From contig NC_135059.1 of assembly GCF_051014685.1 (NCBI RefSeq), positions 1,488,001 to 1,552,000 on the forward strand: a DNA stretch of 64,000 bases, in the 5' to 3' direction. Under the pieces are notes generated by a model. The model was given only the letters and a program-made list of their open reading frames with translations, was not told where the DNA came from and made no database searches. This stretch comes from Ptiloglossa arizonensis. Lineage: Eukaryota; Arthropoda; Insecta; Hymenoptera; Colletidae. Shown piece after piece: positions 48,248 to 60,334 of this stretch (positions within the stretch are counted from its first letter, which is position 1; every line of letters starts with the position of its first letter). Made by a program: the position numbers and the translations under genes.

Positions 48248-48436
48248 GGTTGTTCGATAAGTTTTGTCGTTTTCTTCAATGTAAAAAAATACTATGACAC
48301 TTCAATTTTGAACAACTAAATATACGAACGAGTCGACAGATCTACGTGATACTTTACGCACGTTCATTAAAGAGTGGTACCATCTTTGGACAAATAAAAC
48401 GACGATCCTAATAGCTCGATTTCTTATCGAGCAACC
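48248..48436 (-). mobile_element. Mariner-like MITE, copy B
   Basis: Reverse-complement relative of the element at 6330-6538. On the minus strand it starts ggttgctcgataag and ends acttatcgaacaacc. Long interior blocks match copy A: cgtcgttttattt, ccaaagatggtac, cgtagatct, cgtatattta and gaagtgtcatagtatttttt. It is 189 bp because it lacks a block near its left end. TA is kept on one side (48437-48438); the other side reads CA. Confidence 0.8.
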
Positions 48437-48438
48437 TA

Positions 48439-50080
48439 TTGATTCGTTCGAATATCGCCAACGAATTAGCAAACGACGATCGCGCAAAATGTATTCCCAA
48501 CGCGGTCGGTGTTTTCGGTTTCGGAAAGTCAACGTTCTTTCGAAACTTTCGCCTTCTTCGAAGGAATCGCGCGAATCGTAGTTTTACCGAGAGTCGTTAA
48601 ATCTTCGGGGACGACGCAGTGGCTGCCGCGAAACGTTTTTCCGGTTTCACGCCGTATTTCCCGGCCGAGATCCGAAACTTCGTCTTCCACGTAAACCGCG
48701 AAACCGCTCGATTCGATCCGACTATAGGCCATTCGCACACGGAACGATTTACTTGCGTAAATCCGTTCGTCCGTGTTAACGCGCGAACGGTGTATTTATA
48801 AGATCGTATTTCGAAATTCGAAACCGGTAACAGCTGGCAGGAAGAGTTTCGCTTGATTTTCCACCGATGAAAGAATTTTCTCGTATCAAATCGGAGGATA
48901 CATCGAGATAATTGCGGTTCTTAAAGGCGGCGTCAATCGTACGTCAATTACATTCTAAAAGCATTAGAAAGCAAAGTGGACCTACAACTTTCTCGACTTT
49001 CGTGCAATCATTCATACGGTCATCGAGGATTCGCGTGGGCGTAGAAAACACTCGAGGCCTCGATTCTCGTTCGGCGAATTATTTTCTGAAATACCTAATT
49101 AACATCGAGAGCTGCCCCACTCGTCAACGTCGCTGCTCCATAGATCATCGTACGGCCGCTGTAAAACTCGGTCTTCGATTTAAACTGCGCGTGACTCGAT
49201 TTCAAAATACTCCTGACCGATACATCTATATTTAAAGTCCACACAGAAGACTCTGCACTCCGCGGATCGATTCGAGATTGCTCCATTTCGCGTATAACTG
49301 ATCACTTTCCGGAAGTTTCTAGCCGCAGCTTTCCCGTCCAGTCGATAGAAAATTTTTCGATATCGTACCGTTGCCGATCATTGTCCCACGGTTCGTGTAC
49401 GACTGTTTAACTCCAATTGAGAAAGGCCAAGGGTACCCGGCGACCAAAAGCAAACACTCGAATTAGACACGTCCGATTCGTTTATTTCGAACACAAAAAA
49501 CGATTCTTCGAATTCTTCGACGTTTCCCGCTAAAATTACCGATCTTCTCTTTGCGCGTTACGTTACGAATTGGACACCGTTCCACCGTGTAAATTTTAAT
49601 TCCAATCCGAGCACGATTTCAAAATACTCTCGAGAAAATCTCCGCGCGAACGCGAGTAAACGCAACGATCCTGATGCGCGTTCGATTCCGAATCGTTCCA
49701 CATCGAACGTACCGTACTGTATTTTTCTAATTTTTAACCAAAAGCGAAATACCGTCTTAGACGCGATACGACCCGCGAACGGTGAATTTAATTTGAATGC
49801 TCGCGTTGAAAAGGTTGGGAAAAAGTGGACCGAGCATTTCGAATCTAAAAAAACATCGCTGACCCGCTTTTCCTCCTTATCGCGCGTCCCCGGAATCACC
49901 TTCCAGCGACGTCACGAGATTCTAATTATCCCGCATCGTCGGCGCGATTATTCACAGGCCGTTTGGACGCGGCGTATTCATAGAAACGCAGCGGTACCGG
50001 GCGTGGCATGCTCGCGCGTTCAGTACACGTTCCGCATGCTCGTACCGTCGGTCCCATGAGCGGGCAACAACACCGAGTGT
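48439..50080. other. CpG-rich non-coding DNA
   Basis: Overlapping frames up to 113 codons on both strands, no recognised domain or repeat. Confidence 0.45.
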
Positions 50081-50300
50081 CAAGTCGCTGGCAACACAAT
50101 GACGTTATAATGACTAATGATCATATCATTTAATTAACATCGCGCCTAACTAGCCTAGACTTCATTAGCCCGCCGCGGCCTTAGACGGACGCGTACAACG
50201 CCACGCTTATTATGTATCTATCGGCCGGCGATTGTCCGCGGCGCGTGTTAAAGCCGCCGCGATGTACCGAACCGACACGGTTCCTCGGTTTCCCGCTAAA
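50081..50300. promoter_or_regulatory. Candidate conserved non-coding block
   Basis: CpG-poorer start with acaatgacgttataatgac, aatgatcatatcatttaatt, cgcctaactagcctagac and ttcattagcccg. AT-rich motif cluster with a near-palindromic atgatcat centre. Confidence 0.25.
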
Positions 50301-52280
50301 TATCCACGTTGTATCCCGCGCTGTTGTCCACCACGACCATGCAACACCGACCGTTCCGGTGCCTGGGGATAAGGAGAAAAGCGTCGATCGATCCTCCGAC
50401 TCTGGATCGCCTTCGAGACCGATACCGATACTGGCCGTACCATCCAACGGACCGATTATCGCGTTCGTTGATAACATCGGTGAAGATTCCCCAACGTTCC
50501 ATAAATTTCGATTCGTAATTATTCTTCGATGGAAGCTGGGTCGATCGAGTTCTTTTTCATCGAGTTTCTTCGATTAGGATAAATCGGACACCAACAATCG
50601 AGCATCTTGAACAACTGTGGTGCAAATTTCTTAATTTTATTTCGAGCGTCGCGACCACGAAACGTTTTGCAACAAGCGATACAGCGGAGGTGATTCTACG
50701 CGTAAAAATAAACCGAAAAGGTCGAACGAAATTTTTTCCTCCGAGTGTTCGTTCTCGAGAGAAACGATTTCAAAGTTGCGCGGAGCTCGCGCGCTTTGTC
50801 GACAGAGCGCGCGCATCGGCTTTGCGTTTTCAAGATTTATTTCCGCGAAATCGAAGCTCCGCACGAAAAATCTTCACTCGACGTTTTCGTTCTATTTTTG
50901 CGCGTAGTATCCTTGTACAAATTTTGTTTGTTTCCTCCGAACTCGTGATTCTTTTTTCCATTAGTCGTAACTCGCGTGCGTGCGCGCACCACAGTTCAAA
51001 ATTAATTTAATCGCTCGTTACGCGCAAGTTTGCTAGAACGGCAAAGTTTTAATTACTGTTGTCAAAGAGTTAGTAATATATGTAATTTTACCGTTTGAGG
51101 GGAAAGCAAATATTTGTAATGAAAATGCGCGCAAGTTCAAAGACGCGCAACTACGTACTCTTTTGTTAAATAAAAATAAAATTTTGTTTTATCGGACGCG
51201 CGATCAAATTTCCTTTGAGCGGGCGCATAAATTCATAATCGATTCTCGGAAACGAATTCCCGTATGAAAAAACTTTATTCCGCGTTTCCGATTTACTTTT
51301 CTACGTAGATCCGCTTATTTCTCGGCCGTGAAACAAACACTCGTCGCAGAGACGCTGTGCACTGCTTCCGATTCTTAAGTTTCCGACGGTCGTCGAGACC
51401 GAATTCTCCGGTAGTTTCGACAAATTTTGAATCGTTCGAAAAACAACGACACCGGAGAAATTGTGGGAAGATTTTAACGCGACATTCGACACGCGACTCC
51501 CGATTTCTCGCAGTGTCGTTGTACCGTACGCTATAGTTGGGCCTCGAGATAAGTCGGGATTGAAATACGTGTCTTTCGTTCTCGGTGTTGTTCGTTCACC
51601 AACACCGATATTCTCACGAAGCAACGCCACTCTTCCAAGTTAACACGGTATTGCAACAATAAGCGAGGTAACTCAACACCGTATTACGATTCGGGTACAA
51701 CGCGAGCGATTCGCACCGATCTCGGCCGGTCTTCGTCGAAAGTACACAAGAAAATTAACCGACTGGTTCAAGTATTTACATCACCGCGCCAGTTTCTTAT
51801 AAGCCGTCTAATTACCCGCGGCGATTTCACCGATCAACGACTCGACAAGCGGTTCTTAATTCACCGATCGTAATAACGAAAGGGTCGAACAGGAGGATCG
51901 TCTTCGTCCCTGGGAAATCGACCATTCCGCGTCGTAAACATCTGCGCAAACCTCTTTGGTCGTTTAATTCTTCGCATTAATTAAACCGCGGCAAATGTCG
52001 AGTGTCCTTCCTCCTCTTAGCATACGTACGGGGGACCGTTAATAATTTTGTTTTCTTCTTTTCTTCTTTCTTCCTTTCCTTTTTCGCTTCTCCGTTTCGC
52101 CTCGTCGACAATTTACGAGCACCGTTCTCCGTTTCCATTTCCTTTCGCGCGATCTGCTCGTCACCCATAAGCTCTCGAGAAAAATCTCTCTTATCGAAAA
52201 CTCGCGTTCCGATCGGACTTGATCGATCTCGCGGCGTTCACCTGCCCGTTGAAGGCTAGGACGAAACCAAGGAGCGAACC
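50301..52280. other. CpG-rich non-coding DNA
   Basis: No gene recognised. 51.0-51.3 kb is AT-rich. A pyrimidine-rich stretch lies at about 52050-52100. Confidence 0.45.
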
Positions 52281-52680
52281 GTTTGCCCGTAACGAGCCAT
52301 AAATCATGCATCGGCGTATAATTAAACCGCGTGTAATTAATAACTCATTTACGCCGAATAATTGCGCTCCTTGGACGCAATCGCGTGATTCTCCGATTTC
52401 GAGATCCGGATCGATAAGGCCCCCGGAGTAAAAGGATTACGGCGAGGGTACGAGTTTACAGCGCACGGAGTCGAGCGCGAAAAGTCACCGGTAGGAATCA
52501 AAAGTCAATGCATATGTAATGCGACGTTCCGGCCGGGCGATCCCCGGCAGCGATATGCTAACGCAAGCCGCGTTACCTGTTTACTTATGATTATACCGCA
52601 ATTATTGGATTTATCGACTACCGTTTCGAAGCTCCTGATTTATTTCAACATTAATCACGTTAATGATGCGCCGGCTAGGC
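52281..52680. promoter_or_regulatory. Candidate conserved non-coding block
   Basis: Contains agccataaatcatgcatcgg, gtataattaaaccgcgtgta, ttaataactcatttacgcc, caatgcatatgtaatgcg, gtttacttatgattatacc and catta.tcacgttaatgatg. ATAAA and TAAT cores are frequent, as in enhancers read by Hox/Caudal-class factors. Confidence 0.3.
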
Positions 52681-52743
52681 AGCCTTCGACCCTCCCTCCC
52701 CCAACGTTGCCCCGCCTACCCGCCCCGAGTTCCCCCTTCTCGT

Positions 52744-52781
52744 CCCCCCCACCCCCCACCCCACCCCACCCCACCCCTCCC
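52744..52781 (-). repeat. C-rich tract, G-quadruplex motif on the minus strand
   Basis: Runs of 7, 6, 4, 4, 4 and 4 C separated by single A residues. The complementary strand meets the usual quadruplex pattern several times over. Confidence 0.85.
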
Positions 52782-52799
52782 GCGGTGCGCTGATCCTAG

Positions 52800-54050
52800 C
52801 GCCCAGGCAAACAGGAAATGAGCATTTCGATCAAGATCGATCGTCACAATTACCGACGATTGCCGGAGAGGCGGTGTTCGTCGCGACGCGCGTTCGCGCC
52901 GCGCTTAACTTCGCTAATGAGCCGAGTAACCTTAACCCACTATTCGTCGGTTCGCCTTCGCGTCGAATTTGCGTCTCAATTTGTAATGATTTTTCCCTGG
53001 CTGCGAACGACCGTGTCCCGATTCCAGCCTTCGTTTCACGGGATACATCGTGAACCCCGAGTACGAGCCGAAGATAACGCTCGATCGATGGATCTCGAAG
53101 CTCCTCGCCTATTACGTAACGCGACGCATCGTGCGCAAAGTGTACCGATCTTTTCGCTTTCGCCTTATCATTTGTATCGTTTCGAGAAAATTTCGAGCAC
53201 ATTTCTACAATTTTTGACGCGTCGATCTAACGTACGTTTACGAACACGATTAATTTATATACTGGGAATCGTACCGAACGATTTCTTTTTCAGCCCATTT
53301 CGTTCGTAACTTTCAGAACGAACGCGATAAAAATGATTTTCGTTCAACGCGGCCAAGCATTTGTCCGTAAAACTCCTCCGTAGCCCGATAATCGTCAAGA
53401 TTGCAAGAAAGGGACGAAAGTTTGGAGAGTAATTTCATCCCTTAAACATGAGTTACGGAAGCTAAATAGATTACGCGACCCTCGTTTTTGGCTGCTCCTC
53501 GAATCTACGAGATTCGTCGAAATTGACGTCGAACGCTTCTGGAATATTTTTTTCGCGTATCGAAGAACCACCGTTCGAACGGGCGCAAACGTTCGAAAGA
53601 AACGGGTGCACGATAAAATTTGACGAATAACAATTTTCGCGCAATTTGCGATCGAACGTTGAGCGCAAAGATTACACGGCGAAGAAATCGAGGGAAAATA
53701 CAATCCTCGAAATTGCTGGTTCCATTTCGCGATATTCGGAGCTATATATATCTCGTAAATTTCGTTCGTTCACAAGGAGAGTAATACCCGTTGGGATGAA
53801 TTTTTATTATCCCAACTTATCGGACGTTGATGAGTTCCCGCCGCCGCGAAACGAGACCGATAATTAACGCCGCGTGAAAGTTTCGGTGAAAAGAAAACAC
53901 CGATAGTCCCGACAACGACGCTTCGAAAATAAGTGTGGCAATTTTCGTCGGGTGGTCGTCATCGTCGTCGTCGAGCCGTTATAAATCTTTCCGAATCTTT
54001 GTCGAGCGTCGTCGATTGCACGATAACCCCGTCGATTAAGAATTAGATAA
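52800..54050. other. CpG-rich non-coding DNA
   Basis: A 163-codon plus frame at 52818-53309 overlaps a 123-codon minus frame. Neither shows a domain and no splice structure supports them. Confidence 0.45.
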
Positions 54051-54440
54051 TTAATTACAGCCGGACATGATGTAGCAATGCTGCGACGATATTATCGGCG
54101 CATATATTTGGCTACAGGTTAGGACATACCGGGCGGGGTGCGAGTGTTGAGTTGATGTTTGCCAGCTGATTGATGATGTAACATCATCCCGGTTATACCC
54201 TCCCTTCGATTTCCGCCCTTTCAGCCCTCTACCCCTCGTCACTTCCCTCCTCTTCGCCCCTCTGCCGTCCCCCCTGCCCACCTCGGCGTTAACCCTCTCA
54301 CTTTCTATCCTTCCCGTGCTGTGTGCGCGGATACCTGACACTAAACAGCCCGATATCGCCCGCGTTAAATAGATTTCGATGTTCTAATCCGAAATTAGTT
54401 AATTAATTTATCGATCGGATCGATACGCGAGATCGGGGCT
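54051..54440. promoter_or_regulatory. Candidate conserved non-coding block
   Basis: A CpG-poorer stretch that includes atgatgtagcaatgctgc, gcatatatttggctacagg, ttgatgtttgccagctgatt and gatgatgtaacatcatccc (a near palindrome). It is followed by a C/T-rich region and ttagttaattaatttatcg. Confidence 0.25.
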
Positions 54441-57050
54441 CCGATTATGTCGGCCCGGTGTGTTTTACGCACAAATTCGAATTTCGATGCATCCTGTTTA
54501 TCGGCGACGCGTGAATACTAATCGGCGATCGCGTGATAAACGATGGAAAAACTGCCGATCGATCGCGGCGGAGTTTCTTCGCGAGCGAAACTTTCGAGCT
54601 GGAAACTTAGAAACGAATCGTACCGGGGACAGTTTGATCCAACATTTCGAGTAATTCGTGGACTGATTGTTGTTGAAGCGAACGTAACGATGTAAGGCGC
54701 GTGAGGCGTCGTTAGCCAATATCTGACGCTAGTTTTAAGCACTGCCTTTGTACGAGTGCCAAAGGGTCGATTGTTGCACGGCCAAAGGTTCGGTTATCTT
54801 TCATTTTGTGTTTTTCTTTTCGCGAAGGGCATATAATACTGCCATCGTTCGCACCAAGTTGCATCGCTGTACATTTCTTTGTATATTCTCGACTCGATAT
54901 TCTTTCATTCGTCATCGTTGTATTACCGAATACCCAAGCTCCCTGTACAGTAGAACAAACTGTACATTATAATCCGAACTTTGCAATAATTATACGTAGC
55001 CGTGTACGTTGTAGGTTCGTGATGCGGGAAAAACAGACGGATAATTCGTCAATTATCTTAAATCGATGCTTTCGGTGTTATCGATCGCGCGGTCGCGTCG
55101 CCTCCGACGATAACAAAAAAGAGTCTAGATTTACAGCGACGCGTGCAGCGTATGAATATTAATCGTCGCTCGATTATGCCATTTCGATCGTACGATGTAT
55201 CGTCCGCGTCCCGGCGATGGCTCGATATCTAATAACCACGAGACCGTTTCTCCTCAAAGGAGGATTATCATAAATTGGTACCAAAGTTCCGTGTCAAGGC
55301 GAAACGAAGAGAAACGGGTGAAGGCTGCCGAACTCGTTATTTTACCTGGTCTCGGTGGTTTTCGAAAACACGAGAAACGTGGAGCGGACAAACTCTCGTC
55401 TATTATTCCGATCGACGCTTTATCTAACCTACGCGAATAGGTTACAAATTCGTGCGAAATTGTGCACGATGTTTGCAACAGACGGCGCGAACTGCGACGA
55501 AAGTATGTAATTTCGTACGATAGTGTAAACGGAAAATGGGAAATAGAATGTCGCGCGAAAAGAGTTACTTTTTCTACGGCATAGTTTCGAGTGCTTGTTC
55601 CCGTTGGGGATATTATGCACAGGACGATTCGATATTCCGTGCGTCCTAGGCACTCGCGGTAAGACTAGTTTACAATGCTCGTTCTACGGAACTGTACGTA
55701 ACGATATATTGGATCGCAGGAAAAATTCTGTTGTAATTTCTTTTTTGACTTATTTTTATTATATCTACAATCCGTCGGCAAGACAACGAGTAAATACCAA
55801 CGTTTGTTGGGAGAAAGGATTAACGTCGCAAGTAACCGATTAAGGGTATCGAAAGTGGTTCTCTTGTATCGTAAAAGAGGCGAGTTAAATAATTAGTCGC
55901 GAAATAACGCATTCTAACTGTTTGTTTTCAACCGAGCGGCAAAATTGCTCGCATGGGTTAAAATACGACAGTATTTTTCCGTCGACCTAATAAATCTCTT
56001 TACAAGTAAAACTCTTTATTAATATTTGGAATAAAGAACTTTTACGAGTATCTCAAATTCCACGTCCTTTCGGATCACCTTATTATCTTTGGAATCGACT
56101 CTGACAATCTTTACGCTTAATCTAATTCCCGACCAACGAATCTAAAATAACTCTATAACTACTATTTCTAAACGGAGTGGAAGCGAAAGATTGTAAATAG
56201 AGTATTGTTTTTAAAGAACTACAACTCGAAGATTAAAATAAAGGTACAGGTATTGCGCGAAGTGGTTTACTCGATGTTGCGAGAGTTTAAGAAAGTTTTA
56301 GCGTCTTTTCTTCGCTAATCGAGCGACTACTACTTTCGAGCGATTCGATCGAATATGGAACTTTTGTCGGTAATAAGAGGAACTATCTTTGACGGAGAAT
56401 CGATTTTTACGTTATTTCATACGACTGGATCCAAAACCGCAGGAGAACCATAGCGGACCTTTCGTTTGTTTTCAAGATCCTCGATCGTGTAATCGACCGC
56501 GCACCTATCCTCGAACCGATAAAACTTGAGTTTGCCCCTGAAAGCTTACAAGATGTTGAACTTTTTGCATCGATTGCGCCAGATCTTTGATAAGTTCCAA
56601 TCCAAAGTTTTCAAGAATGACTAGGATCGCGTACACGTTATAGAATCTGGTACCGTACGATGTTTCTTTTCGCGTATTGTACACGTACCGTTCTCCGCGT
56701 AAGATTTAAAAGAGCTGGATAGCAGGTAAAGAAAATAACGATAATAATTAAAAATCCGTACCGTGTACGTTACGCAAGTGTAGGTTGACGTTTCCCGCGG
56801 TAATAGACGTTTCGTCGTATCTTTGTATCGATCTCGCGGTTATTCAGTTTCACGGGTCGCGATAATATTCGGTAGCTTCAGTCGCGCGAACGACACTCGC
56901 AATTTCCACGAAGCCGAAACTCTTTTTCCCCGGTTCGCTTCATCGGTGTTTAGTTCTGCAGAGGCGAGAGAGGGGCAGGGAGGTAGCCGAGCGGGTGGTC
57001 GAAAGCGGTAGTACGCGGGCGAGAGAGAGGAGGGACGTAGGTGGCCTCCA
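54441..57050. other. Non-coding, AT-richer from 55.7 to 56.8 kb
   Basis: No gene or repeat family recognised. A purine-rich ga/gg tract lies at 56960-57040. Confidence 0.45.
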
Positions 57051-57430
57051 CCTACGATAATCTACCCCCGTGGCCCCCATAATGCGCATCCCTCCGGCCG
57101 CAATAATGATGATTTATTTCAGAGCTAAAAATTGCGCGAACGCCGAGGCATGAGTAATGTTCCGATGTGGCCCCACCCTCTCGCGTTGGGCCAGCCAGCT
57201 TTTTTATCCGCGCAAACGTTATGAATTCCATTGACCCGTTCGGTGGTAGGGGTACGCAGCGTCGAGGGCTGGTCCTCCAGATAATGGCGGATCCCTATTT
57301 ATTTATCCGAGCATGCGAGCAGACACGACTGATCGTCTTCCATTCATCGAAGAGCTTTTTGATTCCGCAGATGTCGGGGGCTTTAACCGCAGCCTCCGGG
57401 AATCGTTGCGGAAACGTGCGACCGGCAGGT
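57051..57430. promoter_or_regulatory. Candidate conserved non-coding block
   Basis: CpG-poorer sequence with gataatctacccccgtggcc, cccataatgcgcatccc, gcaataatgatgatttattt and gcatgagtaatg. The 134-codon frame at 57167-57571 is not domain-bearing and ends in a Gly/Arg/Glu string from the next tract. Confidence 0.25.
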
Positions 57431-57432
57431 GG

Positions 57433-57540
57433 TGGAGAAGGGGGCGGTGGTGAGAGATCGAGAGAAATTGAGAGAGGGGACGGAGGGGGAGGGAGAGGAG
57501 GCCAGAGAGAGAGAGAGGGAGAGAGAAAGAAAGAGGGGAT
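57433..57540. repeat. Polypurine tract with GA repeats
   Basis: More than 90% A/G over 100 bp, with (GA)n at about 57505-57530. Such tracts can form triplex DNA. Confidence 0.85.
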
Positions 57541-58182
57541 GAACGTGTATTCCGTACGTTCGTCTCGATAATTGTGGCAATCGGTTATATTTTGCGCGCC
57601 TCCGTGATTTCGCTTTGGATATCGATGTTCCGCGAGCGCGACGTCGCATAGAAGAAAATGCGTTCACCGTCGCGCAGCGTGTGCAGACGTGGCACGCGCG
57701 TACGCGCGTACGCGCGAGAGTACCGGTCAATTCCACGGAGAGCGAGGTCGGTAATCGTCGCGTATACGCGGCACGGTTGTTTCGCAAAGAAGGCAACGAC
57801 GTTTCGTTTCGTCATTGGCATTCCGCGCGCTCCGCGGAAAATTCCCGGGTACTAAGCTCCCCGATAAAAAAAAAAGCGCCATCGATAACAATTATCCCGA
57901 CGAGGCAGCGCGAGGAATCAAAACATTATGAACGCACAAAACGATTGTTCGAACGTCAGCGTCGCTCGGCCGCGTGCAAAGAGAGGAAAAAAGGTAGGGT
58001 AGAGGGGCGCGCGCGATATCGGCGGGCGCAGGGTGCGGGTGGAAGCCGACGACGCAGCAAACAGCATCGAGATGCACAAAAATCGGTCCTTTCAGCTTAA
58101 AATTACGGTTGTCGCGTGGGTGGCGGAATAGCTGATGGGGTGGTATTGTACGGGGGTGGCGTAGACGGGAGACCCGGCCACC
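57541..58182. other. CpG-rich non-coding DNA
   Basis: Holds an alternating GCGCGTAC tract at about 57694-57718 (possible Z-DNA). The 161-codon plus frame across 57615-58100 is Arg-rich and domain-free. Confidence 0.5.
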
Positions 58183-58312
58183 GGAGGGGAACGGGACGGG
58201 AGGGGGAGGGATAGGGGGAGGACGGTGAGGAGGGAAGGGGAGGGGTTGGGGGGTGTACGGCGGGAGGTAGAAGAGCAAAAGGTAGGGAGAGGGTGCAGAG
58301 GGGGTGGTGTGT
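58183..58312 (+). repeat. G-rich tract with two G-quadruplex motifs
   Basis: G runs 3-5-3-5 with loops of 1, 1 and 3 bases at 58198-58218, and runs 3-4-4-6 with loops of 2, 1 and 2 at 58232-58253. Pro-rich minus frames here are produced by the tract. Confidence 0.85.
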
Positions 58313-59389
58313 GTCCCGGAAAAAAATCCATACAATCCGATCAGGACAATGTATTCGTGTGAAACGCTCGATTGTCTGGGTGTTCACGTGTGTTCGGACA
58401 TTGATACGGAAGCCAGATCTGAGCGTGCACTGATAAATGTGAAAAAATCCCCCATTTTTAAAACCAGCGACGCCTGCCGGCGCGTGATGCTGCTGCGTGA
58501 ACGTGTGGGCGAACGTGTGTTGCCCGAAGAATCAGCCCTCGCTGTGCCTCCTCCACCACCTACTCGTACCTCCTCCTCCTCCTCCTACCATCGCGTTCGA
58601 CCCATTCCACTCCTCGATACCTCTCACTTCCACTCTTCCCGATTCTGCCTGTTTTTTTCCCTCCCGCCCTCGTTTCCTCTCTGTCTCCCGTCGCCACCCT
58701 CTTTCGACGAGCGGTATTGTCGAAACAACGAGAGCGGCTTTGTCCTTTGGTCCCCGCTGTAAAATCCTGGGCGTATTTTAAATTCGCGGCATTTTATCGC
58801 ATTCGCTATTTATCGACGGGCTGCACGTCCAAAGGACTCGTCGTTCTCTCTCGGCCTGCGCCAGATAAAACACCCGTGTGCTGGATGCCCGCGCGATATC
58901 GCCGGCCGATCATCGCCGGCATGATCTTTGTTAGCCACGGAATTGTTGGTGTTGCGCACCGGTGACGGGCCTGGACCGCCCGATTTCCTAGATCCCGCTC
59001 CTCCCGGCTTTTTCCCCACCCGGTACCATTTTCCTTTTCCCGTCGATTTAATTGGACGACTTTCCCTCTCCTCCGGCCCGTCTCTCCTTCTCTCCTCTTC
59101 CGTCGTTCGTTTAATTATCCCACGTCGCTTCTCTCGCGATAAATTTATCGCCGAAGAAAGGGATTCGCGAATCCCTCCCAACCCCTATTGGCCGGTTTCG
59201 AGTTGCAAGATTCTATAACGAGTTAGCATCGAGGATAACTTAAGCAGATGCGAAGAATGGCTTTAATTAGTAAGAGGTACGAGTGGTCGGCCTCTGCGGA
59301 ATAAAATATTCATGTAATTATGATTGTATAATAAATTTGTACAAGTTACAAAACGGCCCGGGAAAAATGGGATTGTATCGACGGAGAAG
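58313..59389. other. Non-coding with CT-rich stretches
   Basis: Polypyrimidine segments at 58547-58590 (CCT triplets) and 58630-58700. A TAAT-rich, CpG-poorer part starts at about 59210. No coding exon supported. Confidence 0.45.

Positions 59390-59417
<28 letters not shown>
59390..59417. repeat. (AG)n microsatellite
   Basis: About 13 AG units. Confidence 0.9.
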
Positions 59418-59420
<3 letters not shown>

Positions 59421-60216
59421 TTCTAATTAGTTATGCAACGTCGGTGGAAGTAATTGGACGTATGGAATTAAGAATAAATTAATATGTACGTATATTGTTA
59501 TTTCTTTTTCCTTCTTTATATGGTTCAATTTACTCTCTGTAAATTGCGCGCCCAATTCGCTAGCGATAATTATACTTTGTCGAAAGAGATATTACGCTCC
59601 TGATACGTTTGTTAAAACTGTAAATTTTTTACTCACGAGCGTCATTGATAAACGATTCGAGCGTTAAATTGTGGGTACTTTCTACGAAAATTTCGTCAAC
59701 GACGAAAGCACCGGTTGCGCAAAGAGACGTTGCATCGCATCGTTTTCGATCGATCTCGGTTCTTCGAATGTCCGGTTCGAGCGGTCTGCGCGATGAAACG
59801 TCCTTTTCCGTTAAGTGTGGAAAATTAACGACAGAAAACGAACAAGTTCGCGGAACGATCTTCCGCAAAAGTTTCTCCGGAGCGGGGAAACTTAACCGAG
59901 AAACACGATCGGAACAAGATCCACCGCGAAGAGACGTACCGGCGCGAGCATTCGATTACCGGACGATCGTCCGGTTTTCGGAAGCAGCTGGACGCGGGTT
60001 GCGAGAACACGGTCCCGACGAAAGTGTTCCACGACCACTTCTGATCCGGCCTTTCCGCGACTCGCATCAGCAGGTACCATTCTAATGGGATAACGACGTG
60101 TTCCAGATTTCGTTATACGAGCGCGAGCGCGAGTCTATGCCGGAGCCAGTTTCGAGCATTGCTCTGTAGAATGGCATAGACCAGGGGCGTCGAATACGAT
60201 CAAGAGGGGGATGGGG
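59418..60216. other. Non-coding, no feature recognised
   Basis: 59.43-59.6 kb is AT-rich with ttaagaataaattaatatgt. The rest is CpG-rich. The 146-codon plus frame at 59645-60085 has no domain. Confidence 0.45.
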
Positions 60217-60334
60217 ACGAGGAGGCAGGAGGAGGAGGAGGAGGAGGAGGAGGAGGACGAGGAGGAGGAGGAGGAGGAGGAGGAGGAGGACGAGGAGGAG
60301 GAGGAGGAGGAGGAGGAGGTGGTGGTGGAGGAGT
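60217..60334. repeat. Long (GGA)n tract
   Basis: Roughly 35 GGA triplets with a few GAC and GGT interruptions. Overlapping minus frames are poly-Leu or poly-Ser. Confidence 0.95.

Noticed and set aside
52818..53309. 163-codon plus frame
   Set aside because: No domain, and an antisense frame of 123 codons covers most of it, typical of CpG-rich background here.
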